DNA from: Cydia pomonella
Lineage: Eukaryota > Arthropoda > Insecta > Lepidoptera > Tortricidae
Length of the DNA: 64,000 nucleotides
Reading direction: 5' to 3'
Assembly (NCBI RefSeq): GCF_033807575.1
Contig: NW_026907807.1
Location: 62,001 to 126,000, forward strand
In this document: positions 32,785 through 43,620 of the stretch, in pieces
Layout: each line of letters starts with the position of its first letter
Numbering within the stretch: position 1 is the first letter of the stretch
Made by a program: the position numbers and the translations under genes
The notes under the pieces: generated by a model
The model's database searches: none
What the model saw: the letters and a program-made list of their open reading frames with translations, nothing else
What the model was told of the DNA's origin: nothing

Positions 32785-33052
32785 GCACCGCGGATGTCAT
32801 TCCAGATCTAGAGCAGAGCCCAACTGGGGAAGTACCTCCACCTTACAGAAAATCGCAGCCAAATAACACTAGACCCTACTCATAGTGTTGTGTTCCTGCT
32901 GGTGAGTAAGGTTGCCAGAGCTCAACGAGGGTGGGAGGGGGTTAGGGTCGGCAACGCGCATGTAACTCCTCTGGAGTTGCAGGCGTACATAGGCTACGGA
33001 TACTGCTTACCATCAGGCAGGCCGAATGCTTGTTTGCCACCGACGTAGTAAA
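32785..33052 (+). repeat. CR1/Jockey-like LINE 3' UTR and tail (family L1t)
   Basis: Almost identical to 21,955-22,225, from 'gcggatgtcattccagatct' to 'ttgccaccgacgtagtaaa', followed by (ata)n. Frames at 32,601-32,885 derive from it. Confidence 0.75.
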
Positions 33053-33260
33053 AAATAATAATAATAATAATGCGTTTCTTATTGTGTACAAATTGTCCAT
33101 TTGAATTTCTTCGACAAGTAATTGTAATGTAATTGTTATTTTAGGAATTATTAAAATTCAAGCTTTTGCTCACTTCAATATTTACATTATAAAATTGGAC
33201 ACACATGAGTTTAAATTATTAATAAGATTAAATTAGAAAAGACTTATGAATGAAGAATTG

Positions 33261-33443
33261 ACGACAAGTCTGGCCTAGTGGGTAGTGCCTATGAAGCTGA
33301 TGGGTTCGAATCCCGTTAAGGGCATTTATTTGTGAGATGAGCACACCTTCTGTTCCTGAGTCATGGATGTGTTCTATGTATTTAAGTATTTGTATATTAT
33401 ATATATCGTTGTCTGAGTACCCACTACACAAGCCTTCTTGGCT
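33261..33443 (+). mobile_element. tRNA-derived SINE, family S2
   Basis: A box in tctggcctagtgggtagtgc and B box in gatgggttcgaatcccgtta, followed by tgttcctgagtcatgga, gtatttaagtatttgtat and atatatcgttgtctgagtac. Another copy with an intact 3' end is at 39,387. Here the 3' part (cttagtcaatttgtg) is replaced by a Jt-type LINE tail. Confidence 0.8.
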
Positions 33444-33457
33444 TTAAACATAAACAT

Positions 33458-33532
33458 AAATCCATTAAGTCCGCCTTTTGTACCATAAGATTGTTTTCTT
33501 TTGTGCAATGAAGATTAAATAAATAAATAAGT
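33458..33532 (+). repeat. LINE 3' tail (family Jt) abutting the SINE
   Basis: ccattaagtccgccttttgt, ttgtgcaatgaagattaaat and (aaat)n. Its junction with the SINE at about 33,443-33,458 suggests either a chimeric retroposition or adjacent insertions. Confidence 0.55.
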
Positions 33533-33871
33533 CATTCATTTTGTTTGTAACATGGTACAAAAGATGGTCAATATATTAGGGAAACACACATTTCACCAGC
33601 AGCCGGCATGCAAAATTACTAAATTACACGTATTCATTCCAGGTCATAACAGAACAATATAATTAAAACAAGCAGGAAAACATAAGAATATCAAAACATT
33701 AGTAATTTTACAACACATTAATAGTATTAATTAAAATAATTAAGAGATTCCCAATACCAATAAAATAAAAGAGCTTAAAAATACAGAATTATACCTATCA
33801 GTAAAGAATATTCTCGTAATAATCAAAATAATCATTGACACTATAGAAACATTCATCTATTAACCATTTTT
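33533..33871. other. No feature seen
   Basis: AT-rich spacer. Confidence 0.4.
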
Positions 33872-34707
33872 AGGGTTCCGTAGCCAAATGGCAAAAAACG
33901 GAACCCTTATAGATTCGTCATGTCCGTCTGTCTGTCCGATTATGTCACCGCCACTTTTTTCCGAAACTATAAGAGCTATACTGTTCAAACTTGGTAAGTA
34001 GATGTATTCTATGAACCGCATTAGGATATTTACACAAAAATAGAAAAAAAACAATAAATTTTGGGGGTTCCCCATACTTAGAACTGAAACTCAAAAAATC
34101 TTTTTTCATCAAACCCATACGTGTGGGGTATCTATGGATAGGTCTTTAAAAATGATATTGAGGTTTTTAATATCATTTTTTTCTAAACTGAATAGTTTGC
34201 GCGAGAGACACTTCCAAAGTGGTAAAATGTGTCCCCCCCCCCCCGTAACTTCTAAAATAACAGAATGAAAAATCTAAAAAAAATATATGATATACATTGC
34301 CATGCAAACTACCACCGAAAATTGGTTTGAACGAGATCTAGTAAGTAGTTTTTTTTAATACATCATAAAATTTAAAAAAATAATTTTTTTCATCAAACCC
34401 ATACGTGTGGGATACCTATGGATGGGTCTTCAAAAATGATATTTAGGTTCCTACTATCATTTTTTTCTAAACTGAATAGTTTGCGCGAGAGACGCTTCCA
34501 AAGTGAAAAAATGTGTCCCCCCCACCCCTGTCACTTCTAAAATAACAGAATGAAAAATCTAAAAAAAATATATGATATACATTACTATGAAAACTTCCAC
34601 CGAAAATTGGTTTGAACGAGATCTAGTAAGTAGTTTTTTTTAATACGTCATAAATGTACGGAACCCTTCATGGGCGAGTCCGACTCGCACTTGGCCGCTT
34701 TTTTTAC
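33872..34707. repeat. Lepidopteran 'gggttccgtag' repeat with internal duplication
   Basis: Starts agggttccgtagccaaatgg, closes a short stem with aacggaaccct, and ends cgactcgcacttggccgctt with a T run. Internally, catcaaacccatacgtgtgg ... aacgagatctagtaagtagt occurs twice (34,107-34,370 and 34,391-34,655, spacing 284). Fragments of the left end also occur at 37,985-38,030 and 49,195. It is a very common moth repeat; no coding sequence, so it is non-autonomous. Confidence 0.75.
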
Positions 34708-34782
34708 CTAGATTTAAATGAATTAAATGGTAATTTTTTGATGTCATCATGTAAACGATTATAAATACTAATTGACATACAT

Positions 34783-34862
34783 AGCGCACCGCGCTTACCG
34801 CGGGACTTAGTCAATTTGTGTAAGAATGTCCCTAAAATATTTATTTATAATAAAATAAAATT
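34783..34862 (+). repeat. SINE family S2, 3' end only
   Basis: gcttaccgcgggacttagtc, aatttgtgtaagaatgt, then (ttta/aata)n matches the 3' end of the copy at 39,387. A head-like piece (tagtctagttggtagtgact) lies at 34,964-34,983, immediately against the following MITE. Confidence 0.6.
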
Positions 34863-34983
34863 AAGCAGCATTGGGTCATTTAATGACCAAAGTAACGCAG
34901 GTCAAAGTTAAGCTGCTAAATCTATAGATAACTTTAAATCACTTATGCTTCTAATGACGTCATAGTCTAGTTGGTAGTGACTA

Positions 34984-35252
34984 ACGGCCCGATTCGAAGA
35001 ATGAGATACGATCAAGATAAGTTCTGGTTTAGATAAGTTCTGATTTAGATATCTTTTGTATGTGGTATAATTGACAGAAGCAGCTCAATTCGGGCAACTA
35101 ATGTCACTTTGACGTTAGAAATATCGTAGATCTTATTGGGATCACAGCGGAAACTAAATAAACGTCAATTTTGACATGTCGTTTAGCTATCGATCTTTTA
35201 AAGATCTTTCCAAGATCTTAAACGTGTCTAAATCATTCTTCGAATCGGGTCG
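34984..35252. mobile_element. MITE family M1, copy 3
   Basis: Same structure as at 14,899, with one changed terminal base (cgaatcgggtcgg) and a short internal deletion near 35,130. It sits directly after a SINE-like head. Confidence 0.85.
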
Positions 35253-35640
35253 GAAGTATTTTAAGTCGACACGATTTGTGAATTACCTATTCGCACATCT
35301 ATCGTTCAAAGTTTCACAGTACATAATTATGACCCTTTACATTTTCAACATTGTCACGTAATGTGCTAATCATCGCTATCGCATCACTAGTGCGGTAAAG
35401 TAACACCATATGTACTGTAATAGTACATTACGATACAAGTGCGAAAAATAGTTAATTCGAAACGAGTGGCGATAAATTAAAACACGACCGAAGGGAGTGT
35501 TTTAAATCGACACGAGTTGCGAATTACCTATTCGCACATGTATCGTACAACGTTTTACAGTACATAATGGTCCTTTAAATGTTCGACACAGTAACGTAAT
35601 ATGCTAATTTTTGCACTAGTGCGGTAAAGTAGCACCAATA
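35253..35640. mobile_element. Two MITE M2 copies head to tail
   Basis: A partial copy (35,270-35,419, ending accatatgtactgta) is followed directly by a second copy that begins tagtacattacgatacaagt at 35,421 and ends, truncated, near 35,640. Divergence between the two is appreciable, so this is adjacency by insertion rather than a recent duplication. Confidence 0.7.
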
Positions 35641-35699
35641 CATACATTTACTACACTCGTATGAAATTAAATTATGACTACTTAATAAAACTACTAAAA

Positions 35700-36060
35700 C
35701 TAAACCTACCTAGAAAAAATAAAAAACCTAAAACAGACCCTGGCCTCTTGGCAGGGTGCCCATTACGCAGGCAGCATTCCCGCGCTGTATCGCGACAGCA
35801 AGCCTTTGCGCGAGAAAACTGCCTGCGCGAGGGTCTCCCGTTGCCTCCCTCAATCGCTTTCCAAGCTCCCTGTGGAGCCCACGCGCACCTTTGCTCCACG
35901 GACCAAGTGTCTCGACACCAAAAGCTACGAATTCGTAGTTGGTGCCGAGACAGCTATATTTATTAGTTTTAAAACGTTCTCGGGCGTCAGCCGCCGCTCT
36001 GGCGTTTCTGCTGGTCGCTGGCAAGTAGGAAGCTGCCAACGCGCGTATCGGCGCAAGTAG
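35700..36060 (-). pseudogene. Retroelement C-terminal fragment, family Q (longest copy)
   Basis: The minus frame 36,039-35,728 (103 codons) reads ARAAADARERFKTNKYSCLG, TNYEFVAFGVETLGPWSKGA, RGLHRELGKRLREATGDPRA and GSFLAQRLAVAIQRGNAACV, then MGTLPRG. All other family Q fragments in the window align inside it. GC content is clearly above its surroundings. The pattern resembles the end of a pol-type protein of a retroelement, but I cannot name the family. Several competing frames on both strands here are shadows caused by GC richness. Confidence 0.55.
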
Positions 36061-37017
36061 CGTCGTATGATGTTTTTATGGAACCCACTTTCGGCTCGTT
36101 TCATAAATTCCCATTCGTATATTAAAGCCTTACATTATGTAGCAGTGAACTACTATTTTTATAAAGCTTTTATATAATTATACATGTTTATTTGTTTATT
36201 AGGATCACCAACAGAAGATACAATTCACATACTATAATTTACATACTAAAAGAGCACATTTATAATTGATCCCCCACTTAAAGGCAATCACATGAAAACA
36301 AATCACATGAATGATGTTTGTGAAGCGTACGGGTAGATCTGAAAGATTGTCCCTAAAATACATAAAAAAAGGGTAAAAAGCGTGTTTTTCTTATGACCAC
36401 TAACCATAACCAGAAATATTGCAATAAATGGATTATTATTTTACTGGACCCATAAAATAGAAAAACATAGCGATTTCAGTTTCAGCATACAAAACCCATA
36501 TATTCCAGTAACTCCATCATTCTGTCGACGTCCAATAAAAAACATAATAAATCATACTAATGGTGGTGGCATGGAATTATCATCATAATGGGGTGACGCG
36601 GCGTATATCATTACCTACAGGTCTAACTTGTAGAGAAAAGGAGCCCGGAATCGCGAAAAATGTACTTGTAAATATATTTTTGTCGTTTAGGTGATAAAAA
36701 TTGGGAAATAAAATGTGATAATATTATCATGACTTGACTTTATTGGACATTTTCTGGTTCTTAGTTTTTAATATGACGATTATTAGAAGTCATACATAGT
36801 GTAAATTTAATGTGTGTAAAAAAATTGGCAATTTCGGGGTTGGTCCCATAGTAAAACTTGCTCAGTATGATTTATATAATATTCACCCCGTAAATTATTG
36901 CAGGTGACTAAATTTACAACCTGTATTTTTAATTTTGAAGTGGACATGATTTTACATTGTTTACTTGTCTTGTTTCTACTATTTTGTATTTTTTTCTATT
37001 CGTGACATTTAAACTGT
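36061..37017. other. No feature seen
   Basis: AT-rich. The phrase 'cggggttggtcccatagtaa' near 36,837 is partly echoed at 39,005-39,030; nothing coding. Confidence 0.4.
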
Positions 37018-37090
37018 CTTCTTCTTCTTCCTCGCGTTGTCCCGGCATTTTGCCACGGCTCATGGGAGCCTGGGGTCCGCTTGACAAACT
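37018..37090 (-). mobile_element. SINE family S1, 3' end, reverse
   Basis: cctcgcgttgtcccggcatt through ggtccgcttgaca is the complement of the S1 tail. It is joined on its right to a LINE tail in the opposite orientation. Confidence 0.7.
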
Positions 37091-37095
37091 AAACT

Positions 37096-37225
37096 AAACT
37101 GGGACATTCGGAAAATTGCGAGACACTTCTGGATGCGATTAGCTCAGGATCGGGACAAGTGGCTGACTGGAAGAGAGGCCTATGCTCAGCAGTGGGCGAT
37201 AAAAGGCTGATATGATGATGATGAT
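37096..37225 (+). pseudogene. LINE C-terminus (type R-d) with (tga)n tail
   Basis: The plus strand reads RLAQDRDKWLTGREAYAQQW then AIKG and a stop, followed by (atg)n. The 'AQDRDxW' step places it with RTE-like ends, but 'EAYAQQW..KG' marks a separate family. About 35 codons remain. Confidence 0.6.
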
Positions 37226-37299
37226 ACATCTCTAATAAAGTATTTATTATTTCATCGATTCCATATTTGTAATTGTTTTTTTGTAATTTTTATTGTTTG

Positions 37300-37368
37300 T
37301 AAAAATGGACATGTAAAAGTGCCCCTGTGGCCTATTTGCTGATTAAATGTTTGATATTTGATAAATTA
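37300..37368 (+). repeat. Short LINE tail (family Gt)
   Basis: gtaaaagtgcccctgtggcc, tatttgctgattaaatgttt. Related tails, inverted, are at 43,320-43,390 and 43,630-43,690. Confidence 0.5.
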
Positions 37369-37392
37369 CCTTTTTTATATGTACGTCGGAAA

Positions 37393-37575
37393 TAGATGCC
37401 TCGATCTGACTGTCCAAGGCCCTAGATCACGCTGCCGCGGTAGGCCTAAGAAGCGCTGGCTGGACGTCGTGACAGCGGACATGGAAGAGAAGACCGGGCA
37501 AAGTGAAGAAGATTGAGAAGGAAAGCGGACCCTGGCGCTAGGCCGGGAAAACGCTAGGTTGAAGAAGTTTTAAAT
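37393..37575 (+). pseudogene. RTE-like LINE C-terminus (type R-b)
   Basis: The plus-strand copy reads DLTVQGPRSRCRGRPKKRWL then DVVTADMEE, shifts frame in the 'gaccgggcaaagtgaagaag' stretch, and ends RKADPGARPGK. It matches the minus-strand copy at 24,531. Frameshift and truncation show it is dead. Confidence 0.65.
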
Positions 37576-37984
37576 GTAGTCTACGTTACCTAGGTATAAA
37601 TTTCCCATCTAATAACCCTGGCTTTGCTTGTGTCACAAAAGCGTACTTTTACTAAGCCAAGTACAGTCCAAAGCACAAATTTAACTAAAGGGGTTAACAG
37701 AAAAATTCAAGACAAGTGTAACTCGAAACTTATAAGTTTTAACTTGCAAGTTTCTCGAGTTCAAGTCTTGTTATTCGAGTTCTGGATAGTTGAACCACTT
37801 TACTTGCAAGCTGAGTTATATTGGAGCATTTGGAGTTGATTAAGTTACTTTCCGAAAAGAAGCTTTTACCCCCGAAAGGATGGAGATAATACGTAATTAT
37901 TTTATTTGTGGAAAACTTTGGCTGGCTTACAGGTGACCCCATCACGCTCACAAGATACTAGATAATATTACAATAAAACATTTA
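37576..37984. other. No feature seen
   Basis: The opposing frames at 37,624-37,839 (+) and 37,739-37,951 (-) have no recognisable product. Confidence 0.4.
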
Positions 37985-38031
37985 GGGTGGTTTGCAGGGT
38001 TTCATAGCTAAAATGGCAAAAACGGAACTTA

Positions 38032-38503
38032 CGGCCCGATTCGAAGAATGTATTGTATTGTACACGGGCGATTTTCCGCAACTCGACGACTGGCGCCTAG
38101 TTTGCGTGACATGTGGGGGTGGGGTAGTCCTGCCAGCCCAGCTCCTCGAGGAATCCTATCAAATCTTTAATGTTGAGTAGGACCTAGGGGAGGTCTCTCG
38201 GTGATCCGAGATGTTCTTAGCTCTGTATGGAGTCACTCCGCTGCATTCCAGTGAAGTTCGAAGAATGATTGAGACAGGTTTAATATCTTGGAAAGATCGA
38301 TAACCAAACGACATGTCAAAATTGACTTTGATTTCGATTCCGCTGTGATCCCAATAAGATCTATCTACGATATTTCTAACGTCAAAGTGACATTGGTGGC
38401 CCGAATTGAGCTGCTTCTGTCAATTATAAGACGATATCTAAATGAGAACTGATCTAAACCAGAACCTATCGTTATAGTATCTCATTCTTCGAATCGGGCC
38501 GTA
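38032..38503. mobile_element. MITE family M1, copy 4, interrupted by a 206-bp insertion
   Basis: Outer ends cggcccgattcgaagaatg (38,032) and cattcttcgaatcgggccg (38,503) bound an inverted M1 copy. After 18 bases it is interrupted by foreign sequence (38,051-38,256), and resumes at 38,257 with the 11 bases ttcgaagaatg repeated. Downstream blocks (cgacatgtcaaaattgac, cgctgtgatccca, gaattgagctgcttctgtca) are the M1 interior in reverse. Confidence 0.8.
38051..38256 (-). mobile_element. Nested retroposon-like insert with 11-bp target duplication
   Basis: The insert is flanked by ttcgaagaatg at 38,040-38,050 and again at 38,257-38,267. Its left edge is 'tattgtattgtaca', i.e. a (tacaa)n-type tail on the minus strand, so it looks like a retroposed 3' fragment. 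The inside is comparatively GC-rich (ctcgacgactggcgcctagt). The 62-codon frame 37,992-38,180 merely runs across it. Confidence 0.7.
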
Positions 38504-39386
38504 TGAGGTTAGAATTGAGGATTTTTTCCAGTCTTGTTAACTTAAAGAGTTAGTTTATATTGGCGTTTTCTATCGAGAATTGTTAAGCTAGGTCTTCCTA
38601 AGACCTTAATTCTTTGGTTTATAAGTACAAATGTGTTGCACGGGTAAATGTTGTCATACGGAGATCAAATTTACATAAATTTGTCAGTTCGAATCGACCA
38701 CTGAGGCTTCTGCTAACATTGGAAACGAATGGATGAACTTTTATTTGTTATTCATCAAGTTTAATATTCTGTTATTAATTATTCAGAATACTTTAATTGA
38801 ACGAGGCAGACTCCAGAACTATGTAGCGTTTTTCTGCTGCTATGGGATTTTTGAATAGGGTATTTTTGTTATAAGATTATGTTACAGCGTGGTTTTTTTC
38901 GAGACCGTTGCCCTGTAAATAGATAAGGGATGTACCGAAACAGAAAACATTGACATGTGATTCCCCGAAATGGAAATGTATGAAACGGCAGATTATTTTT
39001 TCGCGATTCCGGCGTTGGCCTCATAGTAAAAGTTGTCTTTACGTACGGTGGCGTCGTTGATCGGGTCGCCACTTTCCCGAATTAAGGTTGAGGGAGGCGA
39101 TGGCTGAGATACACGTCATACTCGTGAACGGGTGCTGTTTGTGGAGACCGGTCTGTTTAAGCTTATGTTATAAGTATGTAACTTTACTTTTGAATGGCAT
39201 TAACGTGAGATACTTCATTCGGTTCTTGTCTGATTATTTTTTTTGTCTTTTAATTATTCATATAAGAATTCAAGCCTTGGAGACCCTCTACATCTCTAAG
39301 GATAATTTAATATCTCTGACACTGACTTATACATCTCTAAAGAATTTTAGTATTTGTTGGTTTAATTTTTATCATAGTTTTTTTTT
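38504..39386. other. No confident feature
   Basis: The 105-codon plus frame at 39,088-39,405 ends inside the next SINE and has hydrophobic, cysteine-containing stretches, but no family resemblance. 39,275-39,345 holds two 'acatctctaa' steps reminiscent of the 'gagatgtaaaggtctc' motif around 43,820-44,710. Confidence 0.35.
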
Positions 39387-39662
39387 GACGACCGGTTTGG
39401 CCTAGTGTGTAGTGACCCTGTCTACGAAGCTGATGGTCCCGGGTTCAAATCCTGGCAAGGGCATCTATTTGTGTGATGAGCATGAATATTTGTTCCTGAG
39501 TCATGGGTGTTTTCTATGTATTTAAGTATTTATAGATATTTATATATTATATATATCGTTGTCTAAGTACCCTCAACACAAGCCTTATTGAGCTTACTGT
39601 GGGACTTAGTCAATTTGTGTAATAATGTCTTATAATATTTATTTTTATTTTTATTTTTATAT
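39387..39662 (+). mobile_element. tRNA-derived SINE, family S2, near full length
   Basis: A box ggtttggcctagtgtgtagt, B box cccgggttcaaatcctggca, body tgttcctgagtcatgggtgt, atatatcgttgtctaagtac, cttactgtgggacttagtca and a terminal (atttttt)n run. It is the best reference copy in the window for the family; others are at 33,261, 34,783 and 62,094 (-). Confidence 0.85.
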
Positions 39663-40431
39663 TTGTTCGGTATGACCTCCATATCCATCCCTCAGCGTAT
39701 GGTTAAACATAACAATTTCACCCTATATAACATTTGTTGATGTTGGAATATGGGAAGGATGAGAAAATACGAGTAATAGCATATCATTATCAAATCAATA
39801 GTACATTTTTGTATTTCGAATGACGCTAACATATTTGTAAGCTTTTACGCATAAAAAAATATTTGTCGAATTCTAAAACTTAAAACTGCTGTGAAACTAG
39901 AAAATGGAACGGAAAATAACGGAATTCATTTCCATTTGATGTTTCCTGCCTATTTGCTTTGGTTGAGTACAGTTGGTAGAAAATCATTTAATCAAAATAT
40001 GACCAATATAAATCAACATTTATATAAGAATTTTAGAAGGGATTGTTATATTAATTAAAATGCGTGATTAACACAAATTACTTAGTTCGCGTATTTTATC
40101 TTTTTTTATTTTATTTTTATTTACATTGTAAACTTAAGATTTTGAGCGCATTCAAATATAACGATATTTAAATCAGCAAAAACTGCGGTACAAATTTAGT
40201 ATGGAACCATGAACCTATATTTCAGTTGCGTTAACAAGGAAAATAAAAATACATAATATACAAAAAAGCAACTTTAGGGGTCAAGGACTTTAATTGATGA
40301 GTCATTTAGGTTTCCAGCTAATTTAGTTTTCAATAATAAACCCAAATTAGTCAACAATTAATGTTAGTGACTGTACCTGGGTTCTTATAGTATAAAATAG
40401 TGTAGAATACAACTTTGTTGTTTTTATTGAG
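39663..40431. other. No feature seen
   Basis: AT-rich spacer. Confidence 0.4.
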
Positions 40432-40779
40432 GATTACCTTATATATTGTTTTTATTGAGCACCCGATATTCGACGCAGTTACGTGCATCTTGTTCACGGG
40501 TAACTGGAGATAGCGGGTGCGGGTTCACGGGCTCGGGATATTCGAATCAAACACGCGTAGTGACACTGTGAGTGTGGTGTGCTTAGATAGACGAACAAGT
40601 GTGGACGCGACCAGTGGTAACGTTGAAAGCGAACGCAGCCGACGCGCACGAATGAGGGTAAACCGAGCGCGGTCTACACAACGTGGACCCACCCGCTATC
40701 TCCAGTTACCCGTGAACAAGATGCATGTAACTGCGTCGAAATATCGGGAGCTCAATAAAAACAATATAAAAGGTAATCA
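40432..40779. mobile_element. 348-bp element with ~90-bp terminal inverted repeats
   Basis: The left arm 40,432-40,522 (gattaccttatatattgttt ... tggagatagcgggtg) and the right arm 40,685-40,779 (cacccgctatctccagttac ... tataaaaggtaatc) are inverted repeats with a handful of substitutions and single-base indels. The ~160-base centre is GC-rich (gaacgcagccgacgcgcacg). The 101-codon frame 40,517-40,822 crosses the centre and right arm; it is arginine-rich and unrecognised, probably not a real gene. Confidence 0.85.
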
Positions 40780-42383
40780 CGGTATTTATCCCGGTCGATT
40801 TAAGTCTAGTGAACTTAGTTAGTTGTTCTTAGTTTTTCTTCCCAAATCATATAATTTAACAATGAAATTACACCTAATAATGTATGGTGATCTCTTACTT
40901 TTTGTAAAAGGTGCCTGTTGTTTTAAGGTAATTTAAAAATTAACACCTTTTTTCATATATATAAAGTATTTTTTATACGTTGAACACAGAACCAAACAAA
41001 GCCTCACAAAAATAAAATTCCTTACAAAAACTTCTCAACTTAAGAATTTCTTATCTTGCTACGTCTTTTGTTCGTAGCACGGTTACGGCGTAGCGCTACG
41101 ACTTTCAAACCTCACTTTCAAAAGGTCTCAAGTACATAGAACATTCATACAAAATTGTCATTTTATATCTTTAGCGTCGCGCCACGACTTTTATATCTCA
41201 CTTCTAAAAGGTTTTAAATATCAAGAAAATTAAAGGTAAAATCGTCTTTTTAAATTGGAATTTAAGTTTAAGATGAGAAAGATAAATAAAAATTGCTTTT
41301 ATTTTTATTAATTGTCCTTTTAAAGGGTAAATTTTTATCAGAGGTTTTAGTACTGATCCTTTTAATAGTTATTTCCTTTCGTTCCGATTGCATTATTGTA
41401 TTTTTTACAAACGAATTTGTTGAAATGAAGATTAGATCTTTATTTACTATTTTGTGTGTATAGATTTGTTTGTCTTTTGTACAAACTTTGTGCACATAAA
41501 CATCAAATAGCATTGATTTTAGTTTGTTTACATATTGCTATTTATATTCAGTTTGTAATGTTCACTTGACCCACACGGGAGTCTAATTTATTTTCGTTAA
41601 TTTACTATGAGTTTAATGTGATTAAATGTTTTTGTTACAGGTAACCTACCCTTTATTCTGCACGCGTCACCTGGTAACACAAGAAACCAATTTTTTGGTA
41701 AAATAAATATAAGTAGTGGCTCTGAGACCTATAGACCTCGGGATACGTTTAAAATTTTTATCTACACATATATCATAAACCCTCTATGATGCCTTCAAAA
41801 TCCGTAAATAATGGCCAACATTACGATAAACTGTTTTGTTACAAATTTCTTATCTGTGATAATGTTGTTATTGCTTCATAACTACATCAAAATAGATGTG
41901 GTTATGACATTCAAATTTGGAATATCTCTGAAAAAAAGCAATTCGGTTTGACCTCTACTCTAATATCGGTCGAGATGCCTTTTTGTTCGAAATGAAATGT
42001 CAATTGCATATAATTTTGACATATCTCGCATGTTAGTTTGTATCGAATGATACGGAAATAGGCCCCCGACTCTAGTTTGTCTCTGATTAAAAAAAAAACT
42101 ACATGCGTGAAAAGTTTTCATTTACCGCCATTTGACGTACAGTTTATCTTTTAATTAGTTTAAGTATAAAATGAATATGTTTTGTTATTTTAAGGTAACT
42201 TATAGCAAAAGTTTCGTGTAGAAATGCGATAAAAATATTTCGGTGACGCCACCACATATCCGCGAGGTCCACAAGAAAGCAACGATTTGGCAGAGATGCC
42301 CCAACGGAGGCTGTAATTTGGGTTAGTGAATATTTCATAGAAAGTTTATAATATGTGTGTAGATAAAATAGTGTATGTAACTG
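40780..42383. other. No feature seen
   Basis: AT-rich 1.6 kb. The minus frames at 41,268-41,513 (lysine/asparagine-rich) and 42,144-42,398 resemble nothing I know. Two 'ttttaaaaggt(c/t)t' phrases near 41,120 and 41,205 form a weak local duplication. Confidence 0.4.
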
Positions 42384-42485
42384 TACATAATTAGGCATTA
42401 AAACACTCGTGTGATCTTTTTAAGAAACTCAGTTCGTTCGTTTCTTATACCCACACTCGTGTACTTTAATGCATTTTATTATGTA
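42384..42485. mobile_element. MITE family M3, copy 2
   Basis: tacataattaggcattaaaa on the left and tttaatgcattttattatgta on the right are inverted, with cactcgtgt blocks facing each other. Same family as 14,164. Confidence 0.7.
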
Positions 42486-42729
42486 GAAGTCGCATAAACT
42501 AATATTAAACATAAAAAATATTTAGTTCGTTGAGTTTTATCACAGCGAACTCACAATAGACTTAATTGCCCTAGACTATACCGGCGCTTAAGTCTTTTCT
42601 CCACCAGTTTTTGCCATTTTGAACAATAAAAAAAAAACAAAACGTCAAAAAATTCTATCTATCGAACCTGCTCACAAATTTTCTTTAGATTGGTCTCATA
42701 TGCGAGCAGGCTTCGTATCTTAGTATTTT

Positions 42730-42965
42730 TAACCGACTTCAAAAAAGGAGGATAGGAGGTATACTTCCCAGGTGGTCCCATAGTCATCAGGTCAGGATCT
42801 GATGATGGTATCCTTGAGAAACTAGTGGTATTCTTAAAATTTTATAGGCAATTTTAACGTTTTTCATATACTTCGTAAAGCTATTTAGGTATTTGCGCCT
42901 GGTAGTCATCATCTCGTTGCAGAGCTGATGATGGAAGATACAATTCCTTAACGGTAAAGAGATAG
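42730..42965. repeat. Lepidopteran 'aaccgacttcaaaaaaggag' repeat
   Basis: Opens with the signature aaccgacttcaaaaaaggag and contains two 'tgatgatgg' blocks (gatctgatgatggtatcc; gctgatgatggaagata) like repeat E. It lies just outside the Helitron remnants. Confidence 0.5.
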
Positions 42966-43096
42966 GGGGTAGATAGCTTCCGTTGTTGCAACAATACGTT
43001 TACTTTAATGATGATGAATACACGGGAAACCTTGTCAATACTAGCAAACCGCTTTCTTGGCCTAATGAATAGGTACCTGTCTACCTTTAGTCAGTA

Positions 43097-43330
43097 ATGA
43101 GATTTCTCAACCGTTGCATTTCTGCTAATGCCCGTTCATCGTGGGGTTTAGTTAACAGTTTAGTGGGTTCTAAATCAGATAGAGCTATTCCTTCCAGTTT
43201 TTACTCTGCTACATATACTTGTCCCTTAGCAAAATTCTTTTTTCCTAAATTTATAACAGCTTTATCGACGGTTATACCCTGTAGTTTATGTACTGTTACA
43301 GCCCAGCATAAAATAATAGGTAACATTCAA
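43097..43330 (-). pseudogene. Helitron RepHel helicase C-terminal remnant
   Basis: Read on the minus strand from about 43,315 the frame is CWAVTVHKLQGITVDKAVIN, then LGKKNFAKGQVYVAE, an in-frame TAA, KLEGIALSDLEPTKLLTKPH and DERALAEMQRLRN before a final stop near 43,097. 'AVTVHKxQGxTxDKAVINLG' followed by 'GQVYVAxSR...GL.L.DL' is the last conserved helicase region of Helitron (PIF1-like) transposases. The stop sits where the conserved S-R step should follow. Upstream helicase motifs are missing and a LINE tail abuts the remnant. The plus-strand 88-codon frame is its shadow. Confidence 0.85.
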
Positions 43331-43390
43331 CTTCTTCAACTTCAACATTTATTCAGCAATTAGGCCACAAGGGCACTTTTACACGTCAAC
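43320..43390 (-). repeat. LINE tail (family Gt)
   Basis: Complement of 'aagtgcccttgtggcctaat, tgctgaataaatgttgaagt'. It breaks off the Helitron reading frame at its left edge. Confidence 0.55.
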
Positions 43391-43620
43391 ATGGAATTTA
43401 CATACAAACAAAAACAAGCACATTAACAATAAGGGTTACCCTCATGTGGCAGAACAATATTGGTCAGAAACACACTTGGCATAACATGTTTCGCAGAGAC
43501 ACTTTCGGTCGAATGGTAATTTTGCATAAAGGTATAGTTGGAATTATTAACACCACGCATACGACACATTTTGCAGAACATTGTTTCGTAGAACATTACT
43601 TTGGTCGACTTTGGTTTAGC

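Noticed and set aside
40517..40822. 101-codon arginine-rich gene
   Set aside because: It spans the core and right inverted arm of a foldback element; the frame is not supported independently.
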